In this document: positions 38,430 through 51,737 of the stretch, piece after piece | Layout: every line of letters starts with the position of its first letter | Numbering within the stretch: the first letter of the stretch is position 1 | Origin: Procambarus clarkii | Lineage: Eukaryota; Arthropoda; Malacostraca; Decapoda; Cambaridae | Assembly (NCBI RefSeq): GCF_040958095.1 | Contig: NC_091172.1 | Span: 23,155,753-23,219,752 of the forward strand | DNA: 64,000 nt | Reading direction: 5' to 3' | Notes under the pieces: model-generated | The model's input: only the letters and a program-made list of their open reading frames with translations | What the model was told of the DNA's origin: nothing | Databases searched by the model: none | Program-made: the position numbers and the translations under genes

Positions 38430-39710
38430 AAATTGGTGGGGCGGGACAGATGGAACGAATTCCGCACTGGAACGAATCGCCTTTGCCCCATGTACTGTAA
38501 CCACTCGATTATCCGGGATACGAACATCCGGAAAACGCCCTTAAACGGCCAAAATCGTGACAAGATAAAGTTCTCAATATCTGGCCAAAATGGACATGGG
38601 AGCCGGATAAAAGCTGGTTTAGCTGGATAAAAAATCAGAGCCAGTTAACTTGCTGCCGATGTTACACTATCCAGACAGTCAGCCGGATAATCATTGAATT
38701 GTCCGGATATGAAAGCCATGGGGCGAGCCGTACTGTATTAATCCCGTCTGGCTGTGGCTGGCTGGCTCGAGACACATGGTGGAGGAGGGGGTGGGGTGGG
38801 GTGGGTGGTGTCGGGAGGGTGGGAGGGGAGCATCAGGAGGGACCACCTGGGTACAAGAATTATCATTAATTTTAGAACAATTCATCATAGCCAAAAACAA
38901 ATGAAATACTAGTAATTATGTAATAACAAATATATAAATTTCCTAAAAACAATGTGCACAGGCTGAAGTTTCCTTAAAAAATAGTGTTTTTTCCTCCTAC
39001 ATAGGTCGCCAGGAGATAAACTATAGCTGCCCTATGTGGAACCGTCCAACACTGGTCAATCCATGTGCTCCCATCCCTCGTGTTATACCACAGTGCCGCG
39101 CCATTAGTGAAATATTTTTTTAAATAACTTTTTTATTTTCATAGTAAATATGAACATTTTTGGCCAAGACTGTCTGGTAGCAGCACGAATCGTTCTGGAG
39201 GTGTTAAGAGGAAGAAGGTTGTCCTAACAATTAAAGACAAGTTACTGTTATACCTCAACCAGTGAGGCTTCACAGGCAAGCCAAGCACCTTCAAGTGAGG
39301 CGTCACAGGCAAGCCAAATGCCTTCAACCAGTGAGGCTTCAGCAGCTGGCAGTCAAAATTAACTTTGCTTAATGAACTGTACAGTAATTTTAAGTGTTAA
39401 TTTTAGTGTTGTGTTAGTATAGGTTACGTAAATTGTTAAGAATTCTTAACTTCAAGATGTGTGGCATCAATCAAGAAGATGAACACCAAGGTAAGTTGAG
39501 GTTTCTAGTTGAATATTTAATAATTATATGTGGCAAGGCAATTCAAATTATGTTGTTTGTAGTATAAAAATAGTTGGAAATGGTCACTTTTGGACTCGGA
39601 GGTGAAAAAGTACCATTATCCGGAACACGTGAATATCCGGCTGGGGGTCCTTCCCAAGTAGTCCAGATAATCGAGTGGAGACAGTAGTTTGTTCAAGTGA
39701 GGACACACTG
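38044..39710. mobile_element. Outer pogo-like element (right copy)
   Basis: Same TA-flanked ends as 9389-11056, with the inner element at 38495-39684. The poly-T run and the G-rich tract differ in length from the left copy. Confidence 0.75.
38495..39684. mobile_element. Inner pogo-like element (right copy)
   Basis: Same inverted ends (CTGTAACCACTCGATTATCC) and TA flanks as 9834-11030, so nesting predates the divergence of the two copies. Confidence 0.78.
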
Positions 39711-41085
39711 TAATTCTGTTTTGGCCTACCAGGGACCAGAGCCAGAACTTGGGGCCCCCCCTCATAAGAGGTGCAGGGAACAGGTAAAAATTTGCCACCT
39801 CACTAAAATACAGCCTCCAGAAAGTCAGCACTAGCTTTTATAAAAATCTGGAGGGTTCACAGAAAATGAAGCCTTGAAAATCTCCAAACAACTACTGTAA
39901 ACGAGTCACATAGAGCAAGGAATTTACTCATATGAGCTCAACTTGTTAGAGGTCATCTATTAGGTGGCCCAGCCCAGGCTCCCAGCCAGCTCCTCAAGGC
40001 CATTCTGGACCTGATGAACAAACCCATGACAAACCTGGAGGACAGGAGCCACCAGGGCTCCTCCAAAAATTGGCATGTCAAATACATCAACATCTGAGGT
40101 TACCTTATCATAGTAATCTCCACTTCATTCAAACCAACACCATCAACATCCATCACCACCTCTTCCATGTAAATAACTATGCTCCACCAACAATGATAAT
40201 CAAGATAGCAAGTGGATCAGGACTTCTTGTATTGGTGAGTACAATCAAAATACAGTACAGGTGCTGTCGAATTTATGCTTGAACTTGTCTATTTTTCCCC
40301 CAGATTTAACCATTAAACTGCTCAGCATAAGGGGCATAATTTGAAAAATATTCAAATTACCTGTATGTAAAAATAATTTAAAAATGTTAAACAAATCTTG
40401 AACTTATTGGCTTCAGCATTTTGAAACTTATCAAAATATTTTCAGAAATTGATTTTAGATGAATATTTAGAAAAAAAACTTTTTGTTGATAAGGAGAACG
40501 GCTCCTATTAACTGGAACTGATGGATAGTGCAATAATAATGAGATGCAAGCACCTGTCCGAGGCACAAAAGAATAGTATTAGTAGTAAGAAGTGTCCACA
40601 AAGCGGATATGCAGCTGGTGCCTTTATAGCATTGGTGAGTAATACATAACAAAAATAATAACGAGTATGTTATTATGCTCAATTTTGTTACATATCATAA
40701 ATACATTGCCCAATGTTATCATCAGTTACTTTGAATAATGTCCCCCAAAAAAGTTTTTTTAGGGGATTTTTTTTTTCCTCCTTTGTTTATTATTTGAATT
40801 TGTTGTAATCTTTACATCCTGGAGATTGCATACCTGTCCCTAACCTATGTCAAGACAGATATAAATTGGTCAACAAATAAATCAGTAACAACTCTCAAAA
40901 CTTGGTACTTTGAATTTTTTTTTGCCAGATTTTTTCAGATTTCAAACTATTTTCTGTTTCTTTAGGTTGTTTTGATGATTAAGGACCAGATTAGGGTCTT
41001 TTTACTTATATAAAGTATACCCTAAATCATTATAATTATTATAATTATTCCTATTTTTTTTTTGGGGGGGGGGGTATTTTTCTTA

Positions 41086-42171
41086 CAGTGGTACCTCGGA
41101 ATGCGATTGTCCCTGTATGCGAGGTTTTCGGAAGGCGAGGTGTATTTACTCCAAAAATTTGTCTCAGAAGGCGAGGGTTACTTCGGGAGGCGAGTTTGGA
41201 CGCGAGTTTGTTGATACGCGTACAGCCGACCTAGCGCGTTCGTCGCCCCTCCGCCCCTCAGTTTATTATTGTCTCGCGCTCAGTGACTACCCCCACATCA
41301 ATTCTTCTCGCGGATTTTCAGTGTTTTGTTGGATTTTTGGTGATTTGTCTATACAATTTGTTATTATATATCTCACCATGGGTCCCAAGAAAGCCAGTGG
41401 TAAGGATAAAGGCCAGAAAGCTCATGTGAGGATGACAATAGAGGAGAAACAAGAGATCATTCGGAAGCATGAGAACGGTACACGTGTTGTTGAACTTTGT
41501 AGGCAGTACAACAAAGCCACATCAACAATATGCACTATACTTAAGAAGAAAAATAAGATTATGGGTGCTAAAGTGGCAAAAGGAGTAAGACATTAACGGC
41601 AACAAAGACCACAAATACTTGAAGAAGTGGAAAAGTTGTTATTAATTTGGATACACGACAAGGAGTTGAGGGGGTGATAGTGTTTCGGAGGCCATTATTT
41701 GTGAGAAAGCCAGGGTGTTGCACGAAGGACCTTCTAAAGAATACCCCTGCAACGAGTGATGCAGATAAGAAAGAGTTTAAGGCAAGCAGGGGCTGGTTTG
41801 AAAAATTTAGAAAGAGAAGTGGTATCTATAGTGTTACAAGGCATGGGGTTATGTGATGTGATTATGGAAGGGGACTCCCCTTCCAAACAGTAACTCCTCT
41901 CCTCCTCCCCCCCTCCTCACCATCTTCCATACGCCTACAGCACTCGACAGCAAGGTAAGTAATAACTGGAACACAGTTTTGTAGGTTTATTTAGATGAAT
42001 TAGGTAAATTAGGTATAAAAATTTAGTTTGATGTGGGGTTTTTGGGGTAGTCAGGAACGGATTAATTCATTTCCCTTTATTTCTTATGGGGAAATTAACT
42101 TCGGAATGCGAGTTTTCGGAAGGCGAGGCGTCTCCAGGAACGGATTAAACTCTTATTCTGAGGTATGCCTG
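41086..42171 (+). mobile_element. Tigger-type (pogo) element, only in the right copy
   Basis: A 1,086-bp element flanked by TA (41084-41085, 42172-42173). Left end CAGTGGTACCTCGGAATGCG; right end, reversed, CAGGCATACCTCAGAATAAG. Further inverted subterminal text (gttttcggaaggcgagg) occurs at both ends. Inside are the start of a CENP-B/Tigger transposase and a second fragment, with the catalytic domain deleted. The left copy has the empty site at 12432-12433. It is a recent non-autonomous insertion. Confidence 0.93.
41378..41596 (+). pseudogene. Tigger transposase N-terminus (truncated)
   Basis: Starts MGPKKASGKDKGQKAHVRMT and continues IEEKQEIIRKHENGTRVVEL with CRQYNKATSTICTILKKK, the Psq-type helix-turn-helix that binds the terminal repeats in pogo/Tigger transposases and CENP-B. 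It stops after 72 codons. A second fragment in another frame (about 41770-41853: SRGWFEKFRKRSGIYSVTRH) is the CENP-B-type second DNA-binding domain. No DDE domain follows. Confidence 0.85.
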
Positions 42172-42467
42172 TACTTCATTTCAACACATTGACCTACAAC
42201 TTTTACATATTCAAGTACGAATGTCAAACAATGTTTATTAAAACATACAAGTAAATTTATGAATTAGAACGGCCTTATTCATTGTCGATAACTTCAACTT
42301 CAATTACATCTATAACTTTAATTTCAACTTGCTTCAGTATCCAAAAATCTAGTTTCTGACCGATTCTCACCCTTTTTACATATAGTGTGCACAGCTGTCT
42401 GTTCTGAAATCCTATAGAATCACTGAAGCTGGTCCAGGGTTTCACATAGGTTTGAACCTCATTTTCT

Positions 42468-42556
42468 CATAGGTTCGAATCCTCATCACGGTTCCTGTGG
42501 ATTTTCTCGTTGATATATAGAATCACGATACTGTGATTTCTGTGTATTGAAAGAGG
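42468..42556 (+). repeat. tRNA-derived SINE fragment (right copy)
   Basis: Right-copy equivalent of 12728-12818, with the same GGTTCGAATCC B box. Confidence 0.45.
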
Positions 42557-43226
42557 GGCATCAGAGGTAGGATTACTGGATGAGTACAGTAATTAAACCA
42601 AATTAAACAGTACAGACCTAAATAAATAGTACAGTAATTAAACAAATAAACCTAAGTACAGGCTTTCTGTCTGACACCAGGGAAACCCCACATGTAATAA
42701 AAATGGCTGCTTTTCTTTTAAACATGAATTTCAAACAAGTACAGTACTGTATTTTGAACTGCAATAATAATATTCATTTCCCCATACAGTACCATTCTTT
42801 ATTAACACATTCTGTCCTTCCTTCCCCCATTTGCTTTTACTGTTCTTGTAATATTTACTCCATTCCACTCTTCATTACAGTATCATTCACTTTATCTTTC
42901 TTTTACATAAACACAACACATTGTACTTTCCTTCCTTCCTTAAAACTTTTGGTATTTCCAGCTTCATCTGTTCTTGATTTATTCATCTCATATTACATAG
43001 TCATAAGTACCTGTCTTTTGTTTTCTATAACCCGAGCAGGTGCAGTCCTATATACAAGACTTTTTTTTTTATCTTACAAGGAATTTTTTTGCGGGAAACA
43101 TAGGTTGCAAATGCAAATCTCAAACCCTTACAAGGCAGAGACATGGGTTGACTGCACAACACTGTGGTGGATGGGAGGGACACCACATCCGTATGACAAT
43201 TTAGAAAAAGTAAATGTAACACTCAC

Positions 43227-43385
43227 CATTTCCATCAATCTTTGCACGTCCATACAAGGGATTGAAGGTTCCAGGAATATTTGGGTCGTCAATCTTGCTC
43301 CCAAAGCGCACTTCATGAATCACATGTGCAAAGTCTGTGTTCTCCGGCTGTGTATCTGCTGAATGTGTTGACACATGGAAGTTTC
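43227..43385 (-). CDS. ERGIC1: ERGIC1 exon 5 (right copy)
   Basis: Identical to 13487-13645 including both splice sites. Confidence 0.93.
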
Positions 43386-43793
43386 CTGCAAGTTAAATGT
43401 AAGTACATATAGTGGTACTTCACAAATCTAGACCTCCCTATAACGGATCCATCCAAACAATGGTACTGTACTGTATATATTCAGCTGCTGGATATACCCC
43501 CTTGCAAATAAAAAAAAAATCAGAAAAATAGTAGTTTCCATAGGGGTTTCCTGTAAAATCCAAATCATTGGGCAAAGTAATTTCCTGTAAATTATATTTT
43601 TTACTAAATATTTTATATTTTAGTATGTTTTTGTCATCAGAGTTAAGGTCAGTGAAAGTGCCAGAAATATTATTCTGAATTTGATTATGAAACCATACAA
43701 CTTAAAAAAAATTATTAGAATGAGTTCAAGATATTTAATAAAATCTTAAGTTTAAGGGAGTTCTTGGCATGGGAAGTTGATGGATCTGAAGGA

Positions 43794-44049
43794 ACAAATT
43801 CACAAGGGCCGTGATGAGGGTTTGAACCTACGTCCGGGATGATCCCAGATGCTCCTTGATTGACTGTGCCACGACATGGTTGTGTTTATCGCCCTTACAG
43901 AGTAAGGGCGAAGAGGTAGAACATTTGGTTGACAAGAGCTCGGGTGCACGGGGGAAATATGTGAAACCAGCTTTGTGCTTCAGAGAAGCTGCGGGAGCCG
44001 TCGTGAGGGCAAATAGTTTGAACCCTCATCACGGCCCATGTGGATTTGT
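43794..44049. repeat. Inverted SINE pair (right copy)
   Basis: Arms 43794-43827 and 44016-44049 are the right-copy versions of 14051-14084 and 14273-14306, with the same internal spacer. Confidence 0.6.
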
Positions 44050-44082
44050 TCGTTTGATGTATCTATTGTGATTTCTGAGTGT

Positions 44083-47000
44083 ATTGATGGATCTGGTTCA
44101 TCGGTGTCATGGTCCTTCCACTGAAGTAGAAGGTGAAGTAGAAGCCCCAACGACCCAAGGACTGAAGAGAACCCCCGCTGCTCAGACAATAAACCACCGG
44201 AGAGCAGTCCAAATGGAGCTGGATCGTGGAACCCCAAGCGACCTGAATCCTTCAAAATGACAGCCAAACCACCGCAAACTCCTGCACCGTGCTGTGATCC
44301 CGACAGAAGAACAAAGTCCACCGCCCCTGGCTGGCCTGGTGAGCACTGATCACAAAACCCCAGCTGAGAGACAAGGCACCTGTGAACACGTAAAGCGAGG
44401 GCTCGGGTAGTTGCCAAAGCACTGAACCCTGAAAAAACCCGAAGAGGAAGATGGTGACGCAGCAACCGACACAGGGCCCATGGAGGCCAAATCCAGCAAT
44501 CGTGAGAGAGAGAAAAAGTTCGGCCCCAAAGGAACCATAACAGATGCCGAAGCCAGACCCAACCCGGCAAAGTTCAGACTTCTGCACAACTGCTTGAGCA
44601 ACCGCTGAGTGACCCGGGACCCTTCCACCAGAAACAGCTGAAGGCGGGACTGCAGCAACGCCTTCAGAGGGAGAGACATGGAAGCGGTCCGTGAGTCCCA
44701 CACAAGGCCCCAGCCAGGTCTGAAAGTCCCAAACAATCTATACCTATAATAGGTTAAGTAATAATTGTAATTACGAAGCAATAAGATGCTTATCTTAACG
44801 TACTAAGAAAGTTAGGTAAGGTCGGTGTTTTCTATGAAGCTTTTCAAGGTAAACTAGTATGTTAAGTATGTCACATATGCATGTATTTAATAAGTCAATA
44901 TTGACTATACGAAAGAGCGAGAACGGGTTGGATGTTCGTATATTCATAGCCAAAAACCACGAACCAGGCCTGGCTGAAAGAGACACCAGACCGTAGAAAC
45001 TCGCCTGCAGAACGTAGGCACGAACGTGTCAACACAACGTAGCCAAGATGATGTGGGAGCACCCCCAGTGGAAGAAAGCAAAGTCGCACAAGCAGGAGAA
45101 GAGTAGGGAAGAGGTGAAGGAGGAGCCCTACACCCATACGCAGGGAAAACCTAGCATTCTTCCCATAGCGGCAATCCAGAACACCCCAAGTAGCTACAGG
45201 GCACAGACTGGAGAATTGAGAGGAGCGAGAGGCGAAGCACCCGAGAGAAAAGGACGCAGAACACCAGCACACGTGCACACCGCCCACATCATAGCAAACT
45301 ACCATGGCCCATACGCAGGCAGGGATGCCAGATGTGGGTTGCGAGAAGTAGCGAGCTGATGAAAGAAAATCATGAAATTGACTAGAAAACTAGACAATAT
45401 AGTGTTGTTTACAATTGAATCCCTTTTCAGAGTACATAGGTCAGCTGTTAACAGGAAACAAAAAGAGCAGTAAGTAGAGAAACATACATAACATAGCCCT
45501 TCTGTGGCTACAAGTAGCCCAATCGGGCTACAAGGAGCCCAATCTGGCAACCATGTGCAGCGCAGGATAGAGCATGGAGAGAAGATACAATCATGAAAGA
45601 ACTAAACAGGACCGGAAACCGAGAAGAAGAACGGAGAAGGACCAACAAGCCCTAGAAAGGATCGGAGAGGAGCCACACTGGAAGACTACAGACGTTCTAA
45701 TAATACGGGAAGAAGCAAAAACCTTCCCGAACCTTCGAGCACACACAGAAGCAAGCGTAAAGCACAAAGCCACAGCAGGCTCAGTCGAACCAGAGACCAA
45801 AAATCATGCAGAAACCCCAAGAAGAGGGGAACATGACGGTGAAGGTCTGTCCCAAGAAGAAGGGTGGAACCGATGGATCAAAGGGACAAGGAACCAAACA
45901 CTGGGAGGGGCCGACTCCCAACAACATGTATGTAGAGGAATGGGGGGGGGAAGAAAAACCCCACTCCTCGTAGCCACAAGCCCTGCCCAGAGGGTAGAAA
46001 AACCCAGGCGGGGTCCAACGGGACCTGAGGTCCTCCAAGTCAGCCCCTCACCAGCCCCGGGAATCCACAAGGCAGGTCCTGGGGCAGAGCTGTCCCCCCT
46101 AAGCTCCACACACACCAGAAAAGCCGGGGCAGCCGGACAAGTACTAAAGAAGGGAGCCCACTGGCAGACTCATACAACACGGCTGGAGGAACAGGTTCGA
46201 ATACCCCCGTCGCTACCCCGGAAGGGGAAGTCCGAGACAGCCAGAGTTTCAAGACCACCGAAGCCCCGTCCCAACTCCAAACCTACAGACGGTAAAGATC
46301 CGGATGCAAAGAGGAAGGGGGTGACCATAACGGGAAAAAACTATGGGGCGCGGAAGGAAACAAAACTGAAGCAACCAACATCCCCAAGCCCCGTTACACC
46401 AACGAAAACGGGGCAGCCTTGGGGCTTCCAGGGAACAAACAACCTAGCGCGTTGTCACCAGCGAAATGCAACGTGTAACGCCCGTGCTGCCTGTACTCGC
46501 ATAAGACTGGGTAACCGAGTCACAAACAAGCAACAAAACTCGTAGGACTCCGGGCCGAAGGTGCCACCGACCTCAAAGGCAACAGATGGAGGCAAAGACA
46601 GTGCGAGTCACCCTGTGCCAAGGGGACAGAGCAACTCTCGAACTCGCACAAAGTGAGGTGGGGGGGGAATCCGGGGTCACATCCACTGAACCCCGCGTTC
46701 CCGTGGGTATTCCCAGGGCCCTGAGATGGAATCATGCTCAGGGAAGCCCAGGCAGGGTATTGCTAACCGGCGGCCAAGCCTACCAAACAACCTACTAAGA
46801 ACTAAACCCCAGGGACGTGTACACTCATGGGGACCTAGCAGGGAAAACCACCAGAAGAAGGAAGAGTACTTAGTACACAGGGGGCAAGAACCAAGGCAGA
46901 CCCCCCTCCCACCAGGCAGACAAACAAAAAGAAAAAGAAAACCCTGCAAGAGGACAGCGTACCCAAGCGGAACAGAGCCAGCCGCTATGATTGGTGAAAA

Positions 47001-47446
47001 CAAGCTACGCAGTACCCTTCACCCCTACCAGCGCAAAACTGCCCTTCATCCTAAGGCGAACAAGGGAGACAGAACACCCTGGCACACAATGGGCAGCCGA
47101 AAACCAAGCAGTAAACGGCCTAGCAAAGGCAGAACCCAAGGAACTTGGGGAGGTAACCCCAAGCCCTAAGGGCAGTACTTACAGGGTATCTAGGAAAGGA
47201 AACCCTAGGTGCATGCAGCCCGAGTACTGGGGAATCACTCCCAGCTCGCGCACCACCTAGACGACAGTCACCACACTAGGTACAGTGCTGAAACAATCAC
47301 CGGAGCCAGAGCACACGACCATTGCCCATAGCATCAGCTTCAGAACTGAAGGGTGGATAGCCAGGCGGGGGTCTGGGGCTCCCACTTCCCCCTCCCGGGG
47401 AGGGGGGGAGCTGCGCAGACAGCGGCGCGGCAACGTGTGACGTCAT
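44083..47446 (-). mobile_element. GC-rich DIRS-like relic (right copy)
   Basis: Equivalent of 14340-17580. It keeps a segment of about 145 bp at 47128-47272 that the left copy lacks (the left has a short unrelated filler, cgcactgta). G-run lengths differ (for example 45943-45950 against 16199-16213), which opens and closes spurious frames. Confidence 0.4.
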
Positions 47447-47796
47447 GCTTGTTTCTTTTTGGGGAGTTCTATCCACTTGTTTGGCTTTTGGTAGCAATTT
47501 TCAACAGAATAGGGATTTGTTTTGGGATGCTTACCTTTCTGGGTGCCTGACCAGGTCTATGGCAGACATAGAATGTTTTCAACCACATGGGGGTTTCTAT
47601 AGGCCATTGCTCCCCATGCCTCTCTGAGGGGACCAGGTTCTGGCTCGTGGTCCCCGGTAGGCCCACAGAACTCCATACACATGACTGATGCCAAAGTCTG
47701 ACACTAGCATATCAGCCTGGATAAGCTCCGGGGAGCCGAAGGGGCTCCTCCCAGAAAATACTATAAATATAGATACTAAATAAAGAATCCACAAAC

Positions 47797-47925
47797 CTGG
47801 CACTTTATTTATGAGGAAATTTGCCTCAAAAACACAACCCTCTTCTCCAATGGGATTTTTTACAGTGTTCTCCACAAAGCCAACTTCATGTCGACCAAGA
47901 TCATCCTGGATATCCAAACCAACAT
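47797..47925 (-). CDS. ERGIC1: ERGIC1 exon 4 (right copy)
   Basis: Identical to 17931-18059. Confidence 0.93.
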
Positions 47926-48172
47926 CTGTAAAATAAAGCACCAAATTAAACAGTACAACCTCAACAAAAATGGACCACAAAACAGAAGAGAAAAAATTTG
48001 TTCTATGAACAATTTTTCAAAGGCTGAAATATGGAGTCAAATTTTATGAAATTTTCAACATGGGAAAGGAGGGATACACAGTCTGCACCGTTAACCATTG
48101 CATTTCACAAGGTTACATAGTGCATACATTGTGTGTATGCACAAAAAAAAATAAGAAATTCAAAACAAGGTA

Positions 48173-49151
48173 GTGACACCTCTGCTTACGAATGCCCCTA
48201 TTTACGAACTTTTCGGGTTACAAGCCCAATTTCTTTTGAAATTTTGAATCGGGTTACGAACTATGCCTCGGGAAATGAGTTTGTTGATATACATATGGCC
48301 AACCCAGCGCATGGTGGCACAGCGATCGCGCCTCAGTTTACCAGTGCCTCTCGCCTAGTAACAATCGTGCCTGAATTCTTTGTAAAGAATTAGTTTTTTT
48401 TTTGGATTTTTGGCTATTTGAACATAAAATTTGTTACTATGTATCTTGCCATGGGTCCCCAGAAAGCCAGTGTTAAGGTTCAAGCCAAGAAAACACATGA
48501 GAATAACCATATAGGAAAAACAGGAGATCATTGATGGTGGAGTTGGTGGAGGAACACAGCAAACAACTAACCACCAAGAACTAGCCTTTCACAATGAGCA
48601 GCAACAAGAGGCAGCTAAGGAAATGTCTTCAGGGGAGGCGGCGGCAGTAGAGAATGTCCCTTCCTCAACAATTAGGAAGTGGTATAGGCTGTGGGAAGAA
48701 ATGCAAACGTGTTGAAATGACTCACCCAGAGCAAGCTGTAGTAGGCCGTTGCATTGACCTCTTTAATGACAATGTGATGCCTTACTACTGTACAGATAAG
48801 TGTTACAACGAAGGGAAAAAAACTCCTCTATGGATAGTTTTAGTGAGAAAATCAAGTAGCGAGTCACAAGCAGGTCCTAGTGGTATGCCTGCAAAACGTA
48901 GGAGAGTACCCCAGAAAAGTCCTCACTGCCTGATGTTATAATGGAAGGGGACTTCCCTTCCAAACACTAACACTTCTCCTCCTCCCCCTCCTCACCGTCT
49001 TCCACTCGCCAGCAAGAGTCATTAGTAAAGGTAAGTAATAACTTGTACATACTTTAGTACTGAAGATCTGGGTGAATTAGGTATAAAATTTACTTCGAAG
49101 TAAATGTTTTGGAGAGTCTGGAATGGATTAATTCAATTTCCATTATATCTT
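48173..49151 (+). mobile_element. Old Tigger relic (right copy)
   Basis: Equivalent of 18308-19288. A two-base length difference near 48840 leaves a longer C-terminal frame here (ESQAGPSGMPAKRRRVPQKS), which is closed in the left copy. Confidence 0.7.
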
Positions 49152-49161
49152 CTTCACCACA

Positions 49162-49237
49162 GTCTGTGGTGTAGTGGTAAGGCACTCTCCTGGTGTTCCA
49201 CGAGCGCTTTGTCATGGGTTCGTACCCTATAGTTGGT
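49162..49237 (+). repeat. tRNA-like SINE head (right copy)
   Basis: Equivalent of 19299-19374, one base different near the middle (ttccacgag instead of ttccgcgag). Confidence 0.6.
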
Positions 49238-49753
49238 ACTATTTCCAGCTCACACTTGACAAACAATGTGGACTTAGTTAATAAGCTATCCACACTGAAT
49301 TTAAATTTTGATTTTAAACTAATAAGTTTCGATGTGACCTCTTTATTCACTAAAGTTCCTGTTGATGATCTGTTAGAATTTCTACGCGAGGAACTGCCTA
49401 AATATAATTTGAGCTTGCAGACCAATAAAGTATTGGAACTTATCAAATTTTGTATAAAAGACAATTATTTTAGTTTTAATGGAAAATTTTTCAAACAAAC
49501 ATTTGGTATGGCGATGGGCAATCCCCTTTCCCCAGTTTTAAGCAATTTGTATATGGAATTCTTCGAAACAAAAATCTTATCCAGGATTATCCCGGCTAAT
49601 GTAGTTTGGTTTAGGTATGTTGATATTTTGTGCTTATGGCCGTGCGACAAAGACCAGATAGTTTTTCTTAATGAACTCAATTCTTTGGTACCTTCGCAGT
49701 CCAAAGGCAGTACCTTCAAACCAAAGGCAGTCAAGCATTCACAGTTGTGGTAG
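49238..49753 (+). pseudogene. Penelope-like RT fragment (right copy)
   Basis: Same fragment and the same RYVDIL catalytic loss as 19375-19890, so the defect predates the split of the two copies. Confidence 0.8.
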
Positions 49754-50426
49754 CAACCAGTTAGACACAGTCGCAACCAATCACAGTTAGTAAAGAATAC
49801 AAGTTTAATGTCAGCCACTCAGGCAGTCTGCCTCCCAGGTCATCAGCTGGTAGGAAGGAAGCCATCCGTATTAATACTGCTCAGACATGGCTGGGAAGGA
49901 TACAGCTGGGAGGGTCCAGTGTGGGGGACGGAGGTTGTGGAAGGGACCTGTGTGGGGATGGAGGTTGCAGGGAGGGACCTGTGTAATAACCCAAGTGTAG
50001 CTACAGGATAGGGAATGGAGGGTGTGGGGATGGGGGGGATGATTGTGGAGGAGCGACCTCTATGGAATGTGTGGAGGGAGATGGAAGGGCTTGGGAAGGG
50101 ACAAGGTGTGATCAGCTCCTGTGTTAGTCCTAGTCGGATACTTTAGTCCTATTCGGATATTTCTGCTAACCACTCACCCACTATAGCCACCCATCTCACA
50201 CTACCCACTGCTACCTGCCTACCCACTCTGCTGCCCATCCTGCTACTCACCTGTCCACCCACTGTCTCCTGACCGCCCTGCTACTGACCTACTCTGCACT
50301 CACCCACCCATCCACTTACTCTACCCTCTGCCCTGCCACCAGCCTGCCCCTACTGCCACCTGCTTTCTATGCAGGGGCTTTCTATTGCTGCTGCATAGCA
50401 GTGGAACTGCCCCTTCCTCTCACATA

Positions 50427-51078
50427 TGTCATCACACAAAGTCCACCTCTATGACAGCCAAGATGATACATTTGACCTGCCACACGCTCCACCACCCTGT
50501 ACCACCCAGTGCCTGGTACGGCTCGCCGGCAGGCAGAGTGCCTCTGCAAACAAGCAGTTAGCCTGTTCTACCAAGCAGTTTGCCGACTACCTAGCAGTTA
50601 TACAGCCTCTACCCAGATGTGGTGCAGCCACTAACTGCCAGCCACTTCTTACTGCTCACGTTGACAAGACGTGATATCACCAGCAGGGGTATAAATAGAG
50701 CCCTGCAACCCATGGAAGCCAGTCTTTCTCTGGTACTCTTCGGGTCATCACTGCTGATTTCACCTGCCGTCTGCTACCAGCCTACATAGTATCGGATGCT
50801 ATGGTGGTATGGTAGATGTCTTCAGCTCACCAGTATAATATTGTATTATACTGTATTTATATTTTTATTTGCTTGTTTTGTTTGTTCTGTTAGAATAGCC
50901 AAGAGTTTGCAGGAACAATTTTCTGTTACATTAATTATAGTAAAGTTTATTATTTGTTCATCTGTTTGTTTCATCCTGCCACTTACACACTGCAAGGGCC
51001 AAAGCAGCATTTTATTTTATGTGATTGAGACCCACACTACACCGGCCCAGTATTGCTGCGCTACTGCATCACGTCACA
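50427..51078 (+). mobile_element. LTR-like block (right copy)
   Basis: Same 652-nt length and ends as 20565-21216. TATA box at 50690-50697; the initiator reads CCAGTC instead of TCAGTC. Confidence 0.4.
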
Positions 51079-51143
51079 ATATTCTTTAGAGGGAAACTGG
51101 GCACAGTTACTAAAGTAAATATATTTAACTAAAAATTACTTAC

Positions 51144-51235
51144 AATCACATTTAAGACGAGGTAATGAGATTTTGATATACACTGGGATTCTGTCTGTCG
51201 ATTCACCGGGGTTATCTACATAGAACTCTGACACT
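51144..51235 (-). CDS. ERGIC1: ERGIC1 exon 3 (right copy)
   Basis: Identical to 21280-21371. Confidence 0.92.
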
Positions 51236-51413
51236 CTGGAAAAAAAAAGGTACAGTATGTTGATTAAACTAACCTCTGTAAATTTAAAAAAAGATATATA
51301 ATAAAAAAATACAGCAGTTTGCTAGGAAATGACACTTTCATACAATCACAAAAACAAAATAAAATAAATTAAACAGGATTCAACAAAACCTTGAGAAGAC
51401 AAACTGTACTCAC

Positions 51414-51548
51414 AATTCTCCTGAGAGGAAGTGGAGGAGCTCTGAAGTAAACAGAATCAGCATGAACGTGATGCATGTTACACTAATGACAGCCCCAGTT
51501 ATGGTCGGCTGGGTCAAGTCTTTGGGCACTTTGCGATATATGTCAAGT
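51414..51548 (-). CDS. ERGIC1: ERGIC1 exon 2 (right copy)
   Basis: Equivalent of 21556-21690 with one synonymous change at 51467. In the collapsed locus this exon follows an intron of about 11.6 kb reaching to the candidate first exon at 63130. Confidence 0.93.
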
Positions 51549-51737
51549 CTGGAAAAAAATAAAATCGGATACATTTATATATATACAGTAATACTGACTG
51601 AAAGATTGTGTTACAGTATTTACTATGACATGCACTATAACAATGTGCATGTATGAATGCACACATACATGTGTGCACAATTACACACAACTTGTGTACA
51701 CAACTTTAGAAACTTGTGAAAGGAATCGTTCACAACC

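Noticed and set aside
42703-43362. 219-codon plus-strand frame
   Set aside because: It is antisense to the well-supported ERGIC1 exon 5 and runs through a pyrimidine-rich intron. The left copy is frameshifted at the T-run.
45574-46545. 323-codon plus-strand open frame
   Set aside because: It lies in the GC-rich retroelement relic. The left copy is frameshifted at the G-run, and the composition is Arg/Lys/Pro/Thr-rich with no domain. It is a chance frame.
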